Source: Cannabis sativa
Lineage: Eukaryota; Streptophyta; Magnoliopsida; Rosales; Cannabaceae
DNA: 64,000 nt
Reading direction: 5' to 3'
Assembly: GCF_029168945.1 (NCBI RefSeq)
Contig: NC_083601.1
Span: forward strand, 32,787,660-32,851,659
Shown: piece after piece, positions 23,332 through 34,561 of the stretch
Layout: the number at the start of each line of letters is the position of its first letter
Position numbering within the stretch: position 1 is the stretch's first letter
Made by a program: the position numbers and the translations under genes
Notes under the pieces: generated by a model
Seen by the model: the letters and a program-made list of their open reading frames with translations, nothing else
Database searches by the model: none
What the model was told of the DNA's origin: nothing

Positions 23332-26300
23332 GTACATTAAGTTGGAATTGTCGTGGGATGGGCAACCCACGGGCGATACAATTCCTATATGATACTGTAG
23401 CCCATAGGAAACCAGATTATATCTTTTTATGTGAAACTTTGTGTCGTAAGGATGTGTTGGAGCGAGTTCGAGCTAAGTTGAAGTTTGAAGGTATGTTTGC
23501 GGTTGATGCATGTGGTAGGAGTGGGGGGGTTGCTTTACTATGGAGGAATAAGGAAGACGTCAAAGTATTGAACTATGCCACGAATTTTGTGGATGTGGAG
23601 GTGCGGCCTACTGATGTTGGGGAGTGGCGACTTACGGGGTTCTATGGGGAATCTAAGAGAAGCTTGCGTGGGGCTTCTTGGGAGCAACTCCGGACGTTGG
23701 CTCGTGGAAACACTCTTCCTTGGTGTGTAATTGGTGACATGAACAATGTTTTATCTCAAGAAGACAAAAAAGGGGGACATCCCTATCCTAACTGGTTAGT
23801 TGACGGCTTCCGGGACACTATTCAGGAGTGTGGGTTAATTGATTTAGACATTGTGGGGCATCAGTTCACTTGGGAGAAAAGTCGGGGAACCGATAATTGG
23901 ATAGAGGTCCGTTTAGATCGTGCTCTGGTGACAGACAGATGGCTCAAAATGTTCCCACGGGCTAAACTTATTAATCTCGAGGTATCTTCTTCTGATCATT
24001 GTCCCATTTTCCTTGACTTGGTTCGGCATAATATAGCTACCGGGAGTCGCAAATTTCGCTTTGAAAATTGCTGGCTTCGGGAACCTCTGTGTTATCAGGT
24101 GGTAAAGGAGTGTTGGGAGGAGTATAATCTAGCGGGTATCCAAGAGAAAATACAACGGTGTGGGGAATCTCTTTCGGTTTGGGGCAAAGATTATTCGGGT
24201 AATTTTGCTTCTCGTATAAAATATTGGAAGAAGGAGGTGAGGCGGTGGAAGAAAGGTAGAGATCCTGATGCTATTTCTAAATATAAGGAAGCTGAGACAG
24301 AACTTTTTGAAGTTCTTACTCAGAAGGAGGTGTTTTGGCGTCAACGATCGAAACAATTGTGGCTTCAGGAGGGGGATAAAAATAGCAAATTTTTCCATGC
24401 AACAGCTTCTTCTCGGCGCCGTATGAATGCTATTGATAAACTCCAATGCGACGATGGAAGTTGGGTTGACTGGGAATCGGGTCTATCAGATGTCATGTGT
24501 TCTTACTTCCAGAATCTGTTTACTAGTTCCAACTGTACTATGGATGATGTTCTTGATGGGATTTCTGCTACTGTGACTTCAACTCAGAATGACTCTCTCT
24601 TGCAACCTTTGACTGATGAGGAGGTAAAAGATGCTCTATTTCAGATGCACCCAGATAAATCCCCTGGACCCGATGGCATGACTCCAGGTTTTTATCAAAA
24701 GTGTTGGGCAATTGTGGGTAATGACGTCATCAAACAGGTCCGCTCTTTTTTCTTATTTGGACAGTTGCCTACTGGTCTTAATCATACTAATTTAGTGTTG
24801 ATCCCTAAGAAGAAAAATGCCACTACTATGGGTGACATGCGCCCGATTGCTCTTTGTAATGTCCTCTACAAGGTTTGCTCCAAGGTTCTAGCTAATCGGT
24901 TGAAGCATGTTCTTCCTGCAGTCATTTCAGAGAATCAGAGTGCTTTCATTCCCGGGCGTCTTATCACTGATAATATTATGATTTCGTTTGAGGTGATGCA
25001 TTATCTCAAGCGGAAAAGAGTTGGAAAGGAAGGTTATATGGCTCTCAAGCTTGATATGAGTAAAGCGTATGACCGTGTTGAGTGGCTTTTTCTTAAGAAT
25101 ATCATGCTAAAAATGGGCTTTAATGCGAGTGTGGTTGATCTTATTTTGCATTGTGTCTCAACGGTTTCGTACACTATTACTCATGGGGGTCGTGAGATGG
25201 GGCCAATTGTTCCTGGAAGGGGTATTAGACAGGGAGATCCGCTCTCTCCTTATTTATTTCTTTTGTGTGCTGAAGGATTTTCTTCTCTCATAAAAAGATT
25301 TGAAGTTCGGGGAGCTCTTCATGGTTGCCGTGTGTGTAATGGTGCCCCCATAATTTCTCATATGTTGTTTGCGGATGATTGCTATATCTATTGTAAGGCT
25401 ATTGAAAGGGAGGCTCGTAGTGTTCTTCTTCTGCTTCAACTATTTGAACAAGCCTCAGGTCAGTGTGTTAATTACTCTAAATCTACTATCTTCTTTAGCC
25501 TCAACACAACTTCGGCCTCTAGACAAGATATGTGTAATCTTCTTCGAATGAATGAAGCTCCTGAAAACAGTTTGTATCTTGGCCTTCCTTGTATCATGGG
25601 CCGTAATAAGAATGCTATTCTTGGCTTCTTGAAGGATAAGATGCAGAAGAGAATTCAGAGTTGGGAAGGTCGCTTGCTCTCAAAAGCCGGAAAAGAGGTA
25701 TTGATTAAAACAGTGGCTCAATCTCTTCCTACATATGCTATGTCTGTTTTCTTGTTGCCGGTGGAAACCTGTAATAAGCTAGAGGGTATGATGAGCAAAT
25801 ATTGGTGGAGTTCGGGATCCAATCAGAACCGTGGGGTAAGTTGGGTGAGTTGGAGGAAGCTGTGCCGTCATAAGCATCATGGGGGGCTTGGTTTTCGAGA
25901 CTTAAGGGATTTCAACTTAGCCATGTTGGGAAAACAAGCTTGGAGGTTAGTTACAAATGCTCATTCTCTTGTTAGTCGGGTATATAAGGCCCGATATTAT
26001 CCTCAGGGTTCTTTTTTGAGTGCTTCTCTTGGGCCGAATCCTAGTTTCATATGGAAGAGTATTTTTGAAACGCAAGCTTTGATTAAGGAGGGAGCTCGTC
26101 GGGGGGTTGGTCCAGGTACGAATATTAGTGTTCAATTTGACCCGTGGCTTGCGGATGAGTCTCAACCGTGGGTTACTTCTAGAGCTACTGGTATGGAGAC
26201 GTGGACGGTTAATAATCTCATGGTGGTAGGAGAACGGGCTTGGGATTTAGAGGTGGTTTCAGATATATTCAATGACCGAGATAAAGAGATCATCATTCGA

Positions 26301-27404
26301 ACTAACATTGATCAGGAGACTCCTATTGATACTTGGTATTGGCATAAGGATCTTTATGGGTTCTATACTGTGAGGGAGGCATATCGGTTGCTGCATCATT
26401 CAGAGATCACTAATACTAGTGAGTCTGAGATTAAGATATGGAAAATTGCATGGAAGCTTCATGTCCCTCCCAAAGTGCACCAACTCATGTGGTGTGCTTT
26501 ATCTGGTTGTTTGGCTACTAAGGTTCAACTTACCACCAAACATATTCCTCTAGACCAAGCTTGTCCTATGTGTAACCAGGTGCCTGAGACCATTTACCAT
26601 TTGTTGGTGCAATGTTCTTTTGCACGGTCTTGTTGGCATCTTTCGGTTCTAAATTGGAGTCATACGCCTATGGAGTCTTTTTGGGATTGGTTTAGCCACA
26701 TTCTGCTACAACACTCATCCACGGCCCAGGAAGAATTGCCCATGGTTCTTTGGGCGATTTGGTATGCCCGAAATGAGGTGGTTTGGCGGGACAAATCAAT
26801 GTCAGCGGCAGAGGTTATTCTATTGGCAAGAGTAGTCCTTAATCAATGGAGAAATGCTCAACAAAGGAGAATGGGGTCTTTACTTGTTCCTACGGGTTCA
26901 AGAGAGGACTTAGAGCATTGGGTGAAACCAGTTATGGGAAAGATTAAGGCTAATGTCGATGGTGCAATCTTTGCAAGTGATGGTCGATTTGGAGCGGCAG
27001 GGGTGGCCCGGGATTCTCAGGGTCGATTCATTGAAGGCTTCACAGTCTTACGAGTGGGGTGTGTGGATTCGGCTATGGCCGAATTGGTAGGGGTTAAGGA
27101 GGCCTTGAGTTGTATAAAGAGGAAACATTGGGGTCCGGTTGAGCTTGAAACCGATTCTTTGGTTGTTGTCCAGGCAGTCCAAAGCACGGTGGAGATACCT
27201 TCTCCTTTTGGCCTTCAGGTGGCGGTTTGTCGCTCTCTTTTAGCCGATTTGCCATTAGTCTCAATTAATTTTGTTAAACGTTCTGTAAACAAAGCTGCAC
27301 ATTGTCTTGCTCGTAGCTCTTGTTTCTATCCAGATCGTATTTTTAGAGAGGATGATGTTCCTCCTGATTTTCTTTCTATTGTAATGGTTGATTCTTCTTA
27401 TTAA
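23328..27404 (+). CDS. LINE ORF2 protein: endonuclease, reverse transcriptase, zinc finger, RNase H
   Basis: 1,358 residues, uninterrupted. Order: apurinic-type endonuclease (WNCRGMGNPR at the N-terminus, CVIGDMNNVL, SSDHCPIFL near residue 220); reverse transcriptase (DMRPIALCNVLYKVCSKVLA from about 500, GIRQGDPLSPYLF, catalytic LFADDCYIY near 680); a zf-RVT region (WKLHVPPKVHQLMWCALSGC, CPMCNQVPETIYHLLVQC, about 1040-1100); and a plant-type RNase H (NVDGAIFASDGRFGAAGVAR from 1207, ELETDSLVVVQAV, VNKAAHCLAR) with the D-E-D acids in place. The endonuclease nicks the target, and the reverse transcriptase copies the RNA from that nick. All catalytic motifs are intact, so the enzyme may work. Confidence 0.95.
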   Translation: MSTLSWNCRGMGNPRAIQFLYDTVAHRKPDYIFLCETLCRKDVLERVRAKLKFEGMFAVDACGRSGGVALLWRNKEDVKVLNYATNFVDVEVRPTDVGEWRLTGFYGESKRSLRGASWEQLRTLARGNTLPWCVIGDMNNVLSQEDKKGGHPYPNWLVDGFRDTIQECGLIDLDIVGHQFTWEKSRGTDNWIEVRLDRALVTDRWLKMFPRAKLINLEVSSSDHCPIFLDLVRHNIATGSRKFRFENCWLREPLCYQVVKECWEEYNLAGIQEKIQRCGESLSVWGKDYSGNFASRIKYWKKEVRRWKKGRDPDAISKYKEAETELFEVLTQKEVFWRQRSKQLWLQEGDKNSKFFHATASSRRRMNAIDKLQCDDGSWVDWESGLSDVMCSYFQNLFTSSNCTMDDVLDGISATVTSTQNDSLLQPLTDEEVKDALFQMHPDKSPGPDGMTPGFYQKCWAIVGNDVIKQVRSFFLFGQLPTGLNHTNLVLIPKKKNATTMGDMRPIALCNVLYKVCSKVLANRLKHVLPAVISENQSAFIPGRLITDNIMISFEVMHYLKRKRVGKEGYMALKLDMSKAYDRVEWLFLKNIMLKMGFNASVVDLILHCVSTVSYTITHGGREMGPIVPGRGIRQGDPLSPYLFLLCAEGFSSLIKRFEVRGALHGCRVCNGAPIISHMLFADDCYIYCKAIEREARSVLLLLQLFEQASGQCVNYSKSTIFFSLNTTSASRQDMCNLLRMNEAPENSLYLGLPCIMGRNKNAILGFLKDKMQKRIQSWEGRLLSKAGKEVLIKTVAQSLPTYAMSVFLLPVETCNKLEGMMSKYWWSSGSNQNRGVSWVSWRKLCRHKHHGGLGFRDLRDFNLAMLGKQAWRLVTNAHSLVSRVYKARYYPQGSFLSASLGPNPSFIWKSIFETQALIKEGARRGVGPGTNISVQFDPWLADESQPWVTSRATGMETWTVNNLMVVGERAWDLEVVSDIFNDRDKEIIIRTNIDQETPIDTWYWHKDLYGFYTVREAYRLLHHSEITNTSESEIKIWKIAWKLHVPPKVHQLMWCALSGCLATKVQLTTKHIPLDQACPMCNQVPETIYHLLVQCSFARSCWHLSVLNWSHTPMESFWDWFSHILLQHSSTAQEELPMVLWAIWYARNEVVWRDKSMSAAEVILLARVVLNQWRNAQQRRMGSLLVPTGSREDLEHWVKPVMGKIKANVDGAIFASDGRFGAAGVARDSQGRFIEGFTVLRVGCVDSAMAELVGVKEALSCIKRKHWGPVELETDSLVVVQAVQSTVEIPSPFGLQVAVCRSLLADLPLVSINFVKRSVNKAAHCLARSSCFYPDRIFREDDVPPDFLSIVMVDSSY

Positions 27405-27454
27405 TAAAGTTACCATTTTCCTTCAAAAAAAAAAAAAAAATTGTATGTTATATA

Positions 27455-28243
27455 TATTATTATTTTTTTTCTTCTCCATATAAATAATCCAAAAATAATG
27501 TGATTAGAATTGATCGTGTAAATTATTAAGGTTGCTAATTATTAGATGTTGTAAATTAATATGCGCCATTTATGGGGAAACATGATATAATGGGCTTCCA
27601 AATTAAAAGCTCTCTTCAGATATTATATATATATATAATTAATTAGGTATGATTCGTGCGTTTGTGGGGAATGAATTAATTAGATATGGTAGTGCTTATC
27701 TATATATAGATATAAATTTTCTTTGGGATATTTCTTCATAAATATTTTAAAAAGTTAAAACAAATTTTAAAAATACAATTATATTAAATTTTAAATATTT
27801 TTACATTTGTAAATTTTTATTAACAAAAAAAATATGGATTATTGATTGTTGATGTTTTTATTTATTTTTATATTGTAATTTTATTATTTTTTTTATGATT
27901 TGTATGTTGTTTTGATGTTATTTTTCTGTTTTCGTTATGTAGTTTTTTTTTTATTAATTTTATAAGACACTACAAAATTGTAACTAAATAAAATAATAAT
28001 CGTAAAATTGAAAAATAATATTTTGTAAAAATGTAAAAAAAAATTATTTTACTATAAAAAATTAAAATTTTACCAAAAGTAATAATTTAGGTAAACTTTT
28101 GAATATTCTTTTGGGTCGTGTGTTATTCACTTATCATTAAATGCATAAACGATAAGCATAACTTAATGATACTATATATTTTCTAATAAAAAGAATAGGT
28201 CCCAAGGTTGAGTTGTTGTACGTTTAATGTAATTTTATAAAAA
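27455..28243. other. AT-rich intergenic DNA after the LINE
   Basis: A TATATA run lies near 27625. No gene or bounded element recognised. Confidence 0.5.
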
Positions 28244-29113
28244 ATAATTTGCGATATAAATACTTAAGTTTAACTCGCAGTTGCAAATAAGACTGAGCGC
28301 GCGTAAAATTAATCCAAAAAATCGAAAAAACCGTTTAAACCGATCTACCTAACACCGTTGGAACTGATAACCGAAGAAACCTCTAACGGTTTAAACTGCC
28401 ATTGAATGGTCAGTTTTTTTTTTTTTTTTGGGTAATAAACCAACCGAAAAAACCAAAGCTGACCGTTATACATATATATTAATTTTATAATTTTTTTTTT
28501 GCTTTATATATTGTAATTACTAATAATATATAATAATAATATATTTTATTAATATTAAAGTTAAAGAAAATAATGAACAATTAATTTGTATATTTAAAAT
28601 GTAGAATAATGTGTTTATAGAATAAATTAGATTATATTTAAAAAAAAAGTTCAGTTTGAGCAATTTAAACCGACCAAACCGAGGTTCAAAATGGTCGGTT
28701 TTAAGATAGGTTCTGGATTGGTCGGTCAGTTTTTGAATTGCACCAATCTAGACCGAAAATCAAATTCTAAATTTTTATATAGAAAAAAATTGATCAAACT
28801 GACCGATGCTCAACCCTAGTTGCAAATAAATACCTAAGTTTATTTTTTTTGCGATAATAATACCTAAGTTATAATTTTAAAACTTTTGTAGGTACTTGAC
28901 TGTTAAATGTTAAGTAAATTGTCACGTGACAATTCTTGATTGGTCCAAGTCATTAAATTTTTACTTTTTTTAAAAAAAAAAAAAATAGTTATACCAATAA
29001 GAAAATGACACGTGAATAATGACTTAATATTATATAACTTATTACTGCCAAAAATTAAACTTAAGTATTTATTTACAACTGGAAGTCAAACTTAATATTT
29101 ACGCCGTAAATTA
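28244..29113. mobile_element. Foldback MITE split by a second MITE
   Basis: The left arm (TAATTTGCGATATAAATACTT) and right arm (AAGTCAAACTTAATATTTACG with GCCGTAAATTA) are inverted. ATACCTAAGTTT-type motifs recur in both arms. The copy at 28290-28817 sits within the left arm. Confidence 0.6.
28290..28817. mobile_element. Nested MITE with pyrimidine-rich CCGACC motifs
   Basis: It is flanked by the direct repeat AGTTGCAAATA (28279-28289 and 28818-28828). The left end AGACTGAGC pairs with the right end GCTCAACCCT. The inside contains inverted AACCGACC/GGTCGGTT blocks. Similar ends occur at 30018-30594 and 59395-59958, suggesting one hAT-like group. Confidence 0.65.
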
Positions 29114-29230
29114 CTCTTTTATTAAATATTTAGATTATAAGAACTAATTATGAAAATTTGTTAGAAAAGAAGAAAAACAAATGGAAGAGTAAATTAAAAG
29201 AAAATAAATGAGCAAATGATTTATAAAAAT

Positions 29231-29584
29231 TAGGGTAAATACTATTTTGGATCTTGTATTTTGTAAAAATTATCAATTGGACTCTTTGTTTTGTTAAATG
29301 ACAAAATAGAACAAGACCCTGAACTGATTTTTTGTCAAAATAAAACTTGTATAATCCGATCTAGTGATGTTATTATAAAACTAATTATATTTTCTGTATC
29401 GGTTTTTTATTGAAAATTTTCTTAAAGTTAGTTATATTATAAAATAAAATTTTATTAAAAATTGAGCTCATGATCCTATTTTTACTATTTTGAAAAATAT
29501 AAGATCTATTTTATCATTTAACAAAACAGAGTGTCTAATTAGTAACTTTTACAAAACACAAGGTTCAAAATATTATTAATCCTA
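29231..29584. mobile_element. Foldback MITE of about 350 bp
   Basis: The left arm TAGGGTAAATACTATTTTGG and the right arm CAAAATATTATTAATCCTA are inverted. The pairing continues for most of each arm (TTTGTTTTGTTAAATGACAA against TTTAACAAAACAGAG). Non-coding. Confidence 0.7.
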
Positions 29585-30017
29585 AAAATTATAGTTTTTT
29601 TTTAAAAAAAAAATTAAAATTTTTTTTTTGTGTGTTGTTCACCCAATAATAAATATGTTCTTTCTTTGAACTTTCAGAAGAATTTATAGTGTGGAACTTT
29701 ATTCATAATCAAAAAGTTATCCAGAAAAAGAGAATTTTTGGAAAAGATATACGCAACTTCATTTTCTAAGGTGTTCAATTTTCGTCGAAAGTTTCTAATT
29801 AAATAAATACTAGTGAACGTTGATAATATATATTGCTTTTTCAAGTTTCTATAATTTGGTATTTTTTTTCTTCTTGAATCAAAATATGTAAGAATTTGCA
29901 TCTTGTTAATTTTTTTTTTTCACAGAAATAAGATCAATTAGTGGGGATTTATTGAGTTGGTGGACGTGGACTGCAATACATCCGAGCAAAGAGGTTGTTG
30001 TGTGGCTTCCAATTACT
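29585..30017. other. AT-rich intergenic DNA
   Basis: No gene seen. Confidence 0.4.
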
Positions 30018-30594
30018 AGGAGTGTTCATACAATCTAAAAAATTAAAATCGACCATCAAATTAATACTATAAAAACTGTTATTTTTAGTGATAAATTTTT
30101 AGTCATAATATTATTTTTTGTGACTAAATGTGACTTTTAGTCACAACAAAATGTTACTTGTAACTAATTTAGTTTTAGTCACAACAAAAATTGTGACTAA
30201 AAATACATTTATTCACAACTAATTGTAATTTTTGTGACTTAATACTTTTAGCCACGGATATTTTAGTCACAAGTTTTGTTGTGACTAAAAATAAGATTTT
30301 TTGTAGTGCAACTAGACCGTAATCGAATTTTCAGTTCCACATCATCATCGAATTTGACAGTCGGTTTCAGTTTCGATTTTTGAAATAAAAAATTAGTTAA
30401 ACTAAAAAACTGCCAAAAACCATCCAAAACCGCCAAACTGAAAAACCACTAAAAATCGCCAAAAATTGTACGGTCAATTTTATACGGTTATAATTTCTTA
30501 ACATTCAGTTACGGTTTTCGTAAAATAAAAACCCTAACCGACCGGTCAGTTATTAAATTGTAAAAACTGACTATAACCAACCGATTTTCACCCT
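30018..30594. mobile_element. hAT-like MITE carrying a nested CACTA-type MITE
   Basis: The ends AGGAGTGTTCATACA and the reverse complement of the right end (AGGGTGAAAATCGG) are degenerate inverted repeats, and CCGACC/GGTCAG motifs fill the inside. Confidence 0.55.
30064..30308. mobile_element. CACTA-type MITE
   Basis: The right end reads TTTTTTGTAGTG, the inverse of CACTACAAAAAA. The left end is the decayed TACTATAAAAACTG. Between them GTGACTAAAA and TTTTAGTCAC alternate in both orientations, giving strong self-complementarity. Confidence 0.65.
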
Positions 30595-30814
30595 TACTTA
30601 CAACCAACAGTAGCTCGCTGTTGCAATTCAAATAACACTTTATACATTGAGATAAAGAAATGCCAAGGGACACTAGCATATTATTGATTTAATTTAATAT
30701 TGAGTCACATCCAGTTTAATTTAATAAATAGTATAAAATATTATGGTGTTATAGAGCACCTCCAACGTTAGGTTTGGTGCAAAAATTAGGTCTAATGTAT
30801 CACTATATATCTAA

Positions 30815-31730
30815 AGAGTGTAAATGGATTGGGTCAGATTTGATCCGGCTATGGTCCGACACAATCCATATCATATAATGATCAACTTCGCTAGATCACA
30901 TACCCAGATCGGATCAGATCTGACATGACTTATTTGGATTGGATCTAATCCAACCTCTTATCTTTTTTTTTTTTAAGAATTTTAGTTTTACATCTAAACT
31001 TATAATTTTATATCCATTTTAATTTTGTATTAGTATTATTTAATACAATCTTATCTTTGGTATGAACTTGTATTAATAGATTGTGCAAAGCTATAATATA
31101 TTTTCAATAAACTCGACCTCAACACCAACTACAGGTTAGGTCCAAGTTCGGGTTTGGGTTCGGGTCCAGGGTCCGAGCCTGGGTCCGGTTTTGGGTCCCA
31201 GGTCATAGGTCCGGGGCTCGGGTCTGGGTCCCGAGTCTATTGTCCCAAGTTTGGGATCCCAAGTCCTGGGTCCCGAGTCCTAGGTACGAGTCTGGGTTTG
31301 GGTCCCGGGTCCGGGTCTAGATTTGGGTCTCGGGTCCGGGTCTGGGTCTCGGGTCCGGGTCCGATTTTGGGTCATGGTCTGGGTCTTGGGTCTGATGTCC
31401 GGGGTCTGGGTCTGGCTTCGAGTTTGGGTCCGGATCTGAGTTTAAGTCTTGGTCCCAAGTTCGAGTCTGAGTGTCGGGTCTTGGGTTCCAATTCGGGTTC
31501 GAGTCCGAGTCTGAGTTTGGGTTCAGGTGATCTGGGTCTCGAGACCAACTCTGGGTCTTCAATTAAGTTTTTTTTTAATATATTAAAACCAGATCAGATC
31601 AGTTCTGATCCGAAAAAAATTAAGTGGCACAGAGCGGATCTAATATAAGATCCAATAAGTATATTAATGTTTCAGATAAGAAATAATCTGTCGAATCGGA
31701 GCTCTGACCCGATCCAGCTAAATAGATCTT
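30815..31730. mobile_element. MITE with GATCC/GGATC-rich arms holding a hexamer array
   Basis: The left arm contains GGATTGGGTCAGATTTGATC and the right arm GACCCGATCCAGCTAAATA. Both arms are rich in GATC blocks in opposite orientation. The array at 31138-31560 occupies the centre. Confidence 0.5.
31138..31560 (+). repeat. Degenerate GGGTCY hexamer array
   Basis: About 70 imperfect copies of GGGTCT, GGGTCC or GGGTTC, all G-rich on the plus strand. Open frames on both strands through it encode only GSGPGSG- or PDPDSDP-like repeats and are not genes. Confidence 0.85.
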
Positions 31731-32908
31731 TTTTGACATACTTATATATCTTACACTATTATAGAGTGTGTACTATAGTCCATGGTATCCATCTTTTCAT
31801 ATATAATAATATTATGTATATTGCAAATTATACAGTGCAATCCTTAGCTAAAAGAGGTGTTTCAGCATTTGGAAGAAATTTTTACTCATAGCCTTTTTCC
31901 TATGGTCATATATATTGTAATTATTTAAAATATTTTGCGAAATTTTAAGAAATTCTGAAAAAATTTAATACGCTGAAAATATATTTCAAACAGTCTATTG
32001 TATATCTTACTCTTTTATATGCTTGTGAAATATATTGTTTGAACATTACTTTAATTTATGTTACTACATGCAATATGATATTTTAATTTATCAGGTTTTA
32101 ATAATTTACAATATTATTTTCATGTAACTAATTAGTATTTTTATTTAAATCATTAAATTAAATATAATAATTGTGATATTTTTTGTAAATTAAATATTAT
32201 AATAATAAATATTTTATTAAAATAATAATATAATAATAAAGATTTTTTTAGTTTAATTTTTTGTATTGTAGTTGGAGCGAAACGAATTTTTGATACTAAA
32301 TTTAACGTTAGTGTGACACCAAATTTATTATTAAATTTGGATAAATTTGGAGAAGCTTATAGCTGTTAGCCCTTTAAAGTGTCTAATATAAAATAAGTAG
32401 GGATAAGTTGAGGGATACTTTTTTTTTTCTTTATTAATAAAAAATATCCTCATATTATATTTTATTAATAAGTACCCACTTTTGTGAGTGAGTTGCCCAA
32501 TATATCTTTATCCTCTACTTAGTGCAACTACAATGAGAGTTGCTATACTTGTGACTGTCAGAAAGTGTGGGTCTGTTTGCCCAAAATTGTTGACTTTTCA
32601 AATAGATAATATAAGCATATTGCTCATGCTCAGCACTGATGCTCATATTTTTTTATTTTTTTTTCTTTTATTTTTCTTTCTGATTGGTTAGTGTAAAAGC
32701 TTAATAATTCTAAAACTGAAACGTTGTTAGTGTTGGAGGTGCTCTTAAGTCTATCACATAATTTACATTAACTTGAGGGATATAATAAAGACATTATTAT
32801 TTATAAAAAAGTATATAGCTTAAAAATAAAAATATAAAAATAAAAATAAAAATTAAAGTAAACAAAATAAAATAAGTATAGCTTCGACCTTTCCTTTCTC
32901 TCTCTTCC

Positions 32909-34231
32909 ATGGCGAAGAAAAGAAGGACCGTTTGAAAGCCAGTTACTCATGGGTTGGATCCTGACCCGATTGATGATGCAGACGATGGAGAAACGGAGAA
33001 GACAACTGAAGGAGACACTACAGAACTAGATAAGATCGCTAAGATGTTGAAGACTGATGAGATTTTTCGAGCAGATAAAACCTCTGGGTTCATCAACCAA
33101 GTCGTCGAATAGGGGCATTCGAACTGGGCAAAGGAAGTGGAGGATGAAATTACTGATGAAACGGACCAGATTCACTTCCAAGAATCGGCAAGAAGTCATT
33201 GGAAGTCATTTAAAGAAGAGAAGTTGGTTTATAGGGATCCCAAGTTGAAATTTACTGAACCGATTATCAAGAATGGTATCAAGATTGCCCAACTTGATCT
33301 AGAAGAGGTTAAAGAAGAGGCTGCAAACTGGAATTCAGCAGTGATATGTATGGTTCTTGGAGCTAATCCTCCTATGGCTGTGTTCGAAGGCTTTATAAAG
33401 CGGATTTGGGGACATCTAGGGATAAAACAGATTGTGAAGATGACTAGGGGATTGGTAATGATCAATTTTAATGATGAAGCTTCGAGAGACCAGGTGTTAG
33501 AAGCAGGGGTTCTCCAATTTGACAGAAAACCAGTCATTGTAAGACCCTGGACTTCTGATCTCAATTCAGTTAAACTTGTTCGTTCGGCGCCTCTTTGGAT
33601 TAGACTCCATGATCTTGGCCTCCAATATTGGGGAACCAATTGTCTTAGTGCGTTAGTTAGTACTGTTGGGAAACCAATAATGGTGGACCAGCATACTAAA
33701 GATCGTACAAGGGTTCAATTCGCCAGGGTCCTAGTTGAAATGGACATAACTGATACGCCTCTGAGAACCATACAATATGTCAATGAATATGGGCAGATTG
33801 TTGATCAAAATATCGATTACGAGTGGCTTCCGGTTAAGTGTAAAAGTTGTATGGGGTATGGACACATTATGGCGGATTGCCAAAAGGGAGAGATGAAGCA
33901 AAAGCAGCAAGAATTGAAGGGCAGAGACTCGGCTCAGCCTAATGTGCAAGTGCAGGAAAACAAGGAAAGGAATAAGCAGGCTGAGGCTACTGCTACTAGG
34001 GAGATAAATTCGCAGAAGGAAAATGGTGCAAGGGCTCAGAATAAAGATTGGGTTACTCCGAGAAAAACTTTCTCTTAGAAGCATTCTCAGGAGGCTGGAA
34101 AGAAAAGTGATACAGGGGGGAATTCTGTTAACAGTTTTATGGCTCTAGGAGGACATGAAGGGGGTCAGATATTAGATAAAGTGTCCGAGGATGAAGGGGA
34201 ACCAGGTAAAAAATTTCATTCTCATGGATAA
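32909..34231 (+). pseudogene. ORF1 of the dead LINE (DUF4283 and zinc knuckle), three stop codons
   Basis: One frame of 441 codons runs from the ATG at 32909 to TAA at 34229-34231, broken by TGA at 32933, TAG at 33110 and TAG at 34076. Each could come from CGA or CAG by one C-to-T change. The middle is a DUF4283-type domain (WNSAVICMVLGANPPMAVFE to YEWLPVKCKSC), ending in a CCHC knuckle CKSCMGYGHIMADC (about residues 310-323), then a Lys/Gln/Glu-rich tail. The longest uninterrupted part is 33113-34075. ORF2 overlaps the end by 8 bases (ATGGATAA). Confidence 0.88.
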
Positions 34232-34561
34232 TTGCAACATTGCTTGTTGGAATATTAGGGGTGTGAATAATAGGGAAAAATAGGATGTAGTTTTGGATTT
34301 TTGTAATATAAATAAAGTTGGTGTTGGAGCTTTAGTTGAGACTAAACTAAGAGGGGAAAAAGTCAAAGAAATGATGGAAAATAAATTCAATAATTGGGAT
34401 TACTTCTCTAGTTCCACTATTGAAGGTAGAATTCTTGTTCTTTGGAGAAGAACCTTTGTCAAAGTGATTGTTATTGCTGAAACTTCTCAATTTGTCCACT
34501 GCTATGTTAAAATGTCGGGAACATATCAAGCTTGCTGCATTACTTTTGTTTATGGTAAAAA

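Larger units (their letters stand above)
21259..27440 (+). mobile_element. Full-length L1-type LINE retrotransposon with intact ORFs
   Basis: 6,182 bp bounded by the perfect 14-bp duplication TTGTATGTTATATA (21245-21258 and 27441-27454). It ends in an uninterrupted poly(A) tract (about 27426-27440). It has a 780-bp GC-richer 5' leader, ORF1 (22039-23331) and ORF2 (23328-27404) overlapping by ATGA, then a 20-bp 3' UTR with AATAAA-like sequence. No stop codon or frameshift breaks either ORF. Together these point to a recent insertion. Confidence 0.95.
30753..32745. mobile_element. Element with AGAGCACCTCCAAC inverted ends
   Basis: A perfect 14-bp inverted repeat, AGAGCACCTCCAAC (30753-30766) and GTTGGAGGTGCTCT (32732-32745), encloses about 2 kb of AT-rich non-coding sequence. 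This type of end is common among plant non-autonomous DNA elements. No matching target duplication was obvious, so the two ends could belong to separate copies. The hexamer array and its flanking MITE at 30815-31730 lie inside. Confidence 0.5.

Noticed and set aside
31154..31648. 164-residue open frame rich in Gly, Ser and Pro
   Set aside because: It is a reading of the GGGTCY hexamer array; the opposite strand is open too. Simple sequence, not a gene.
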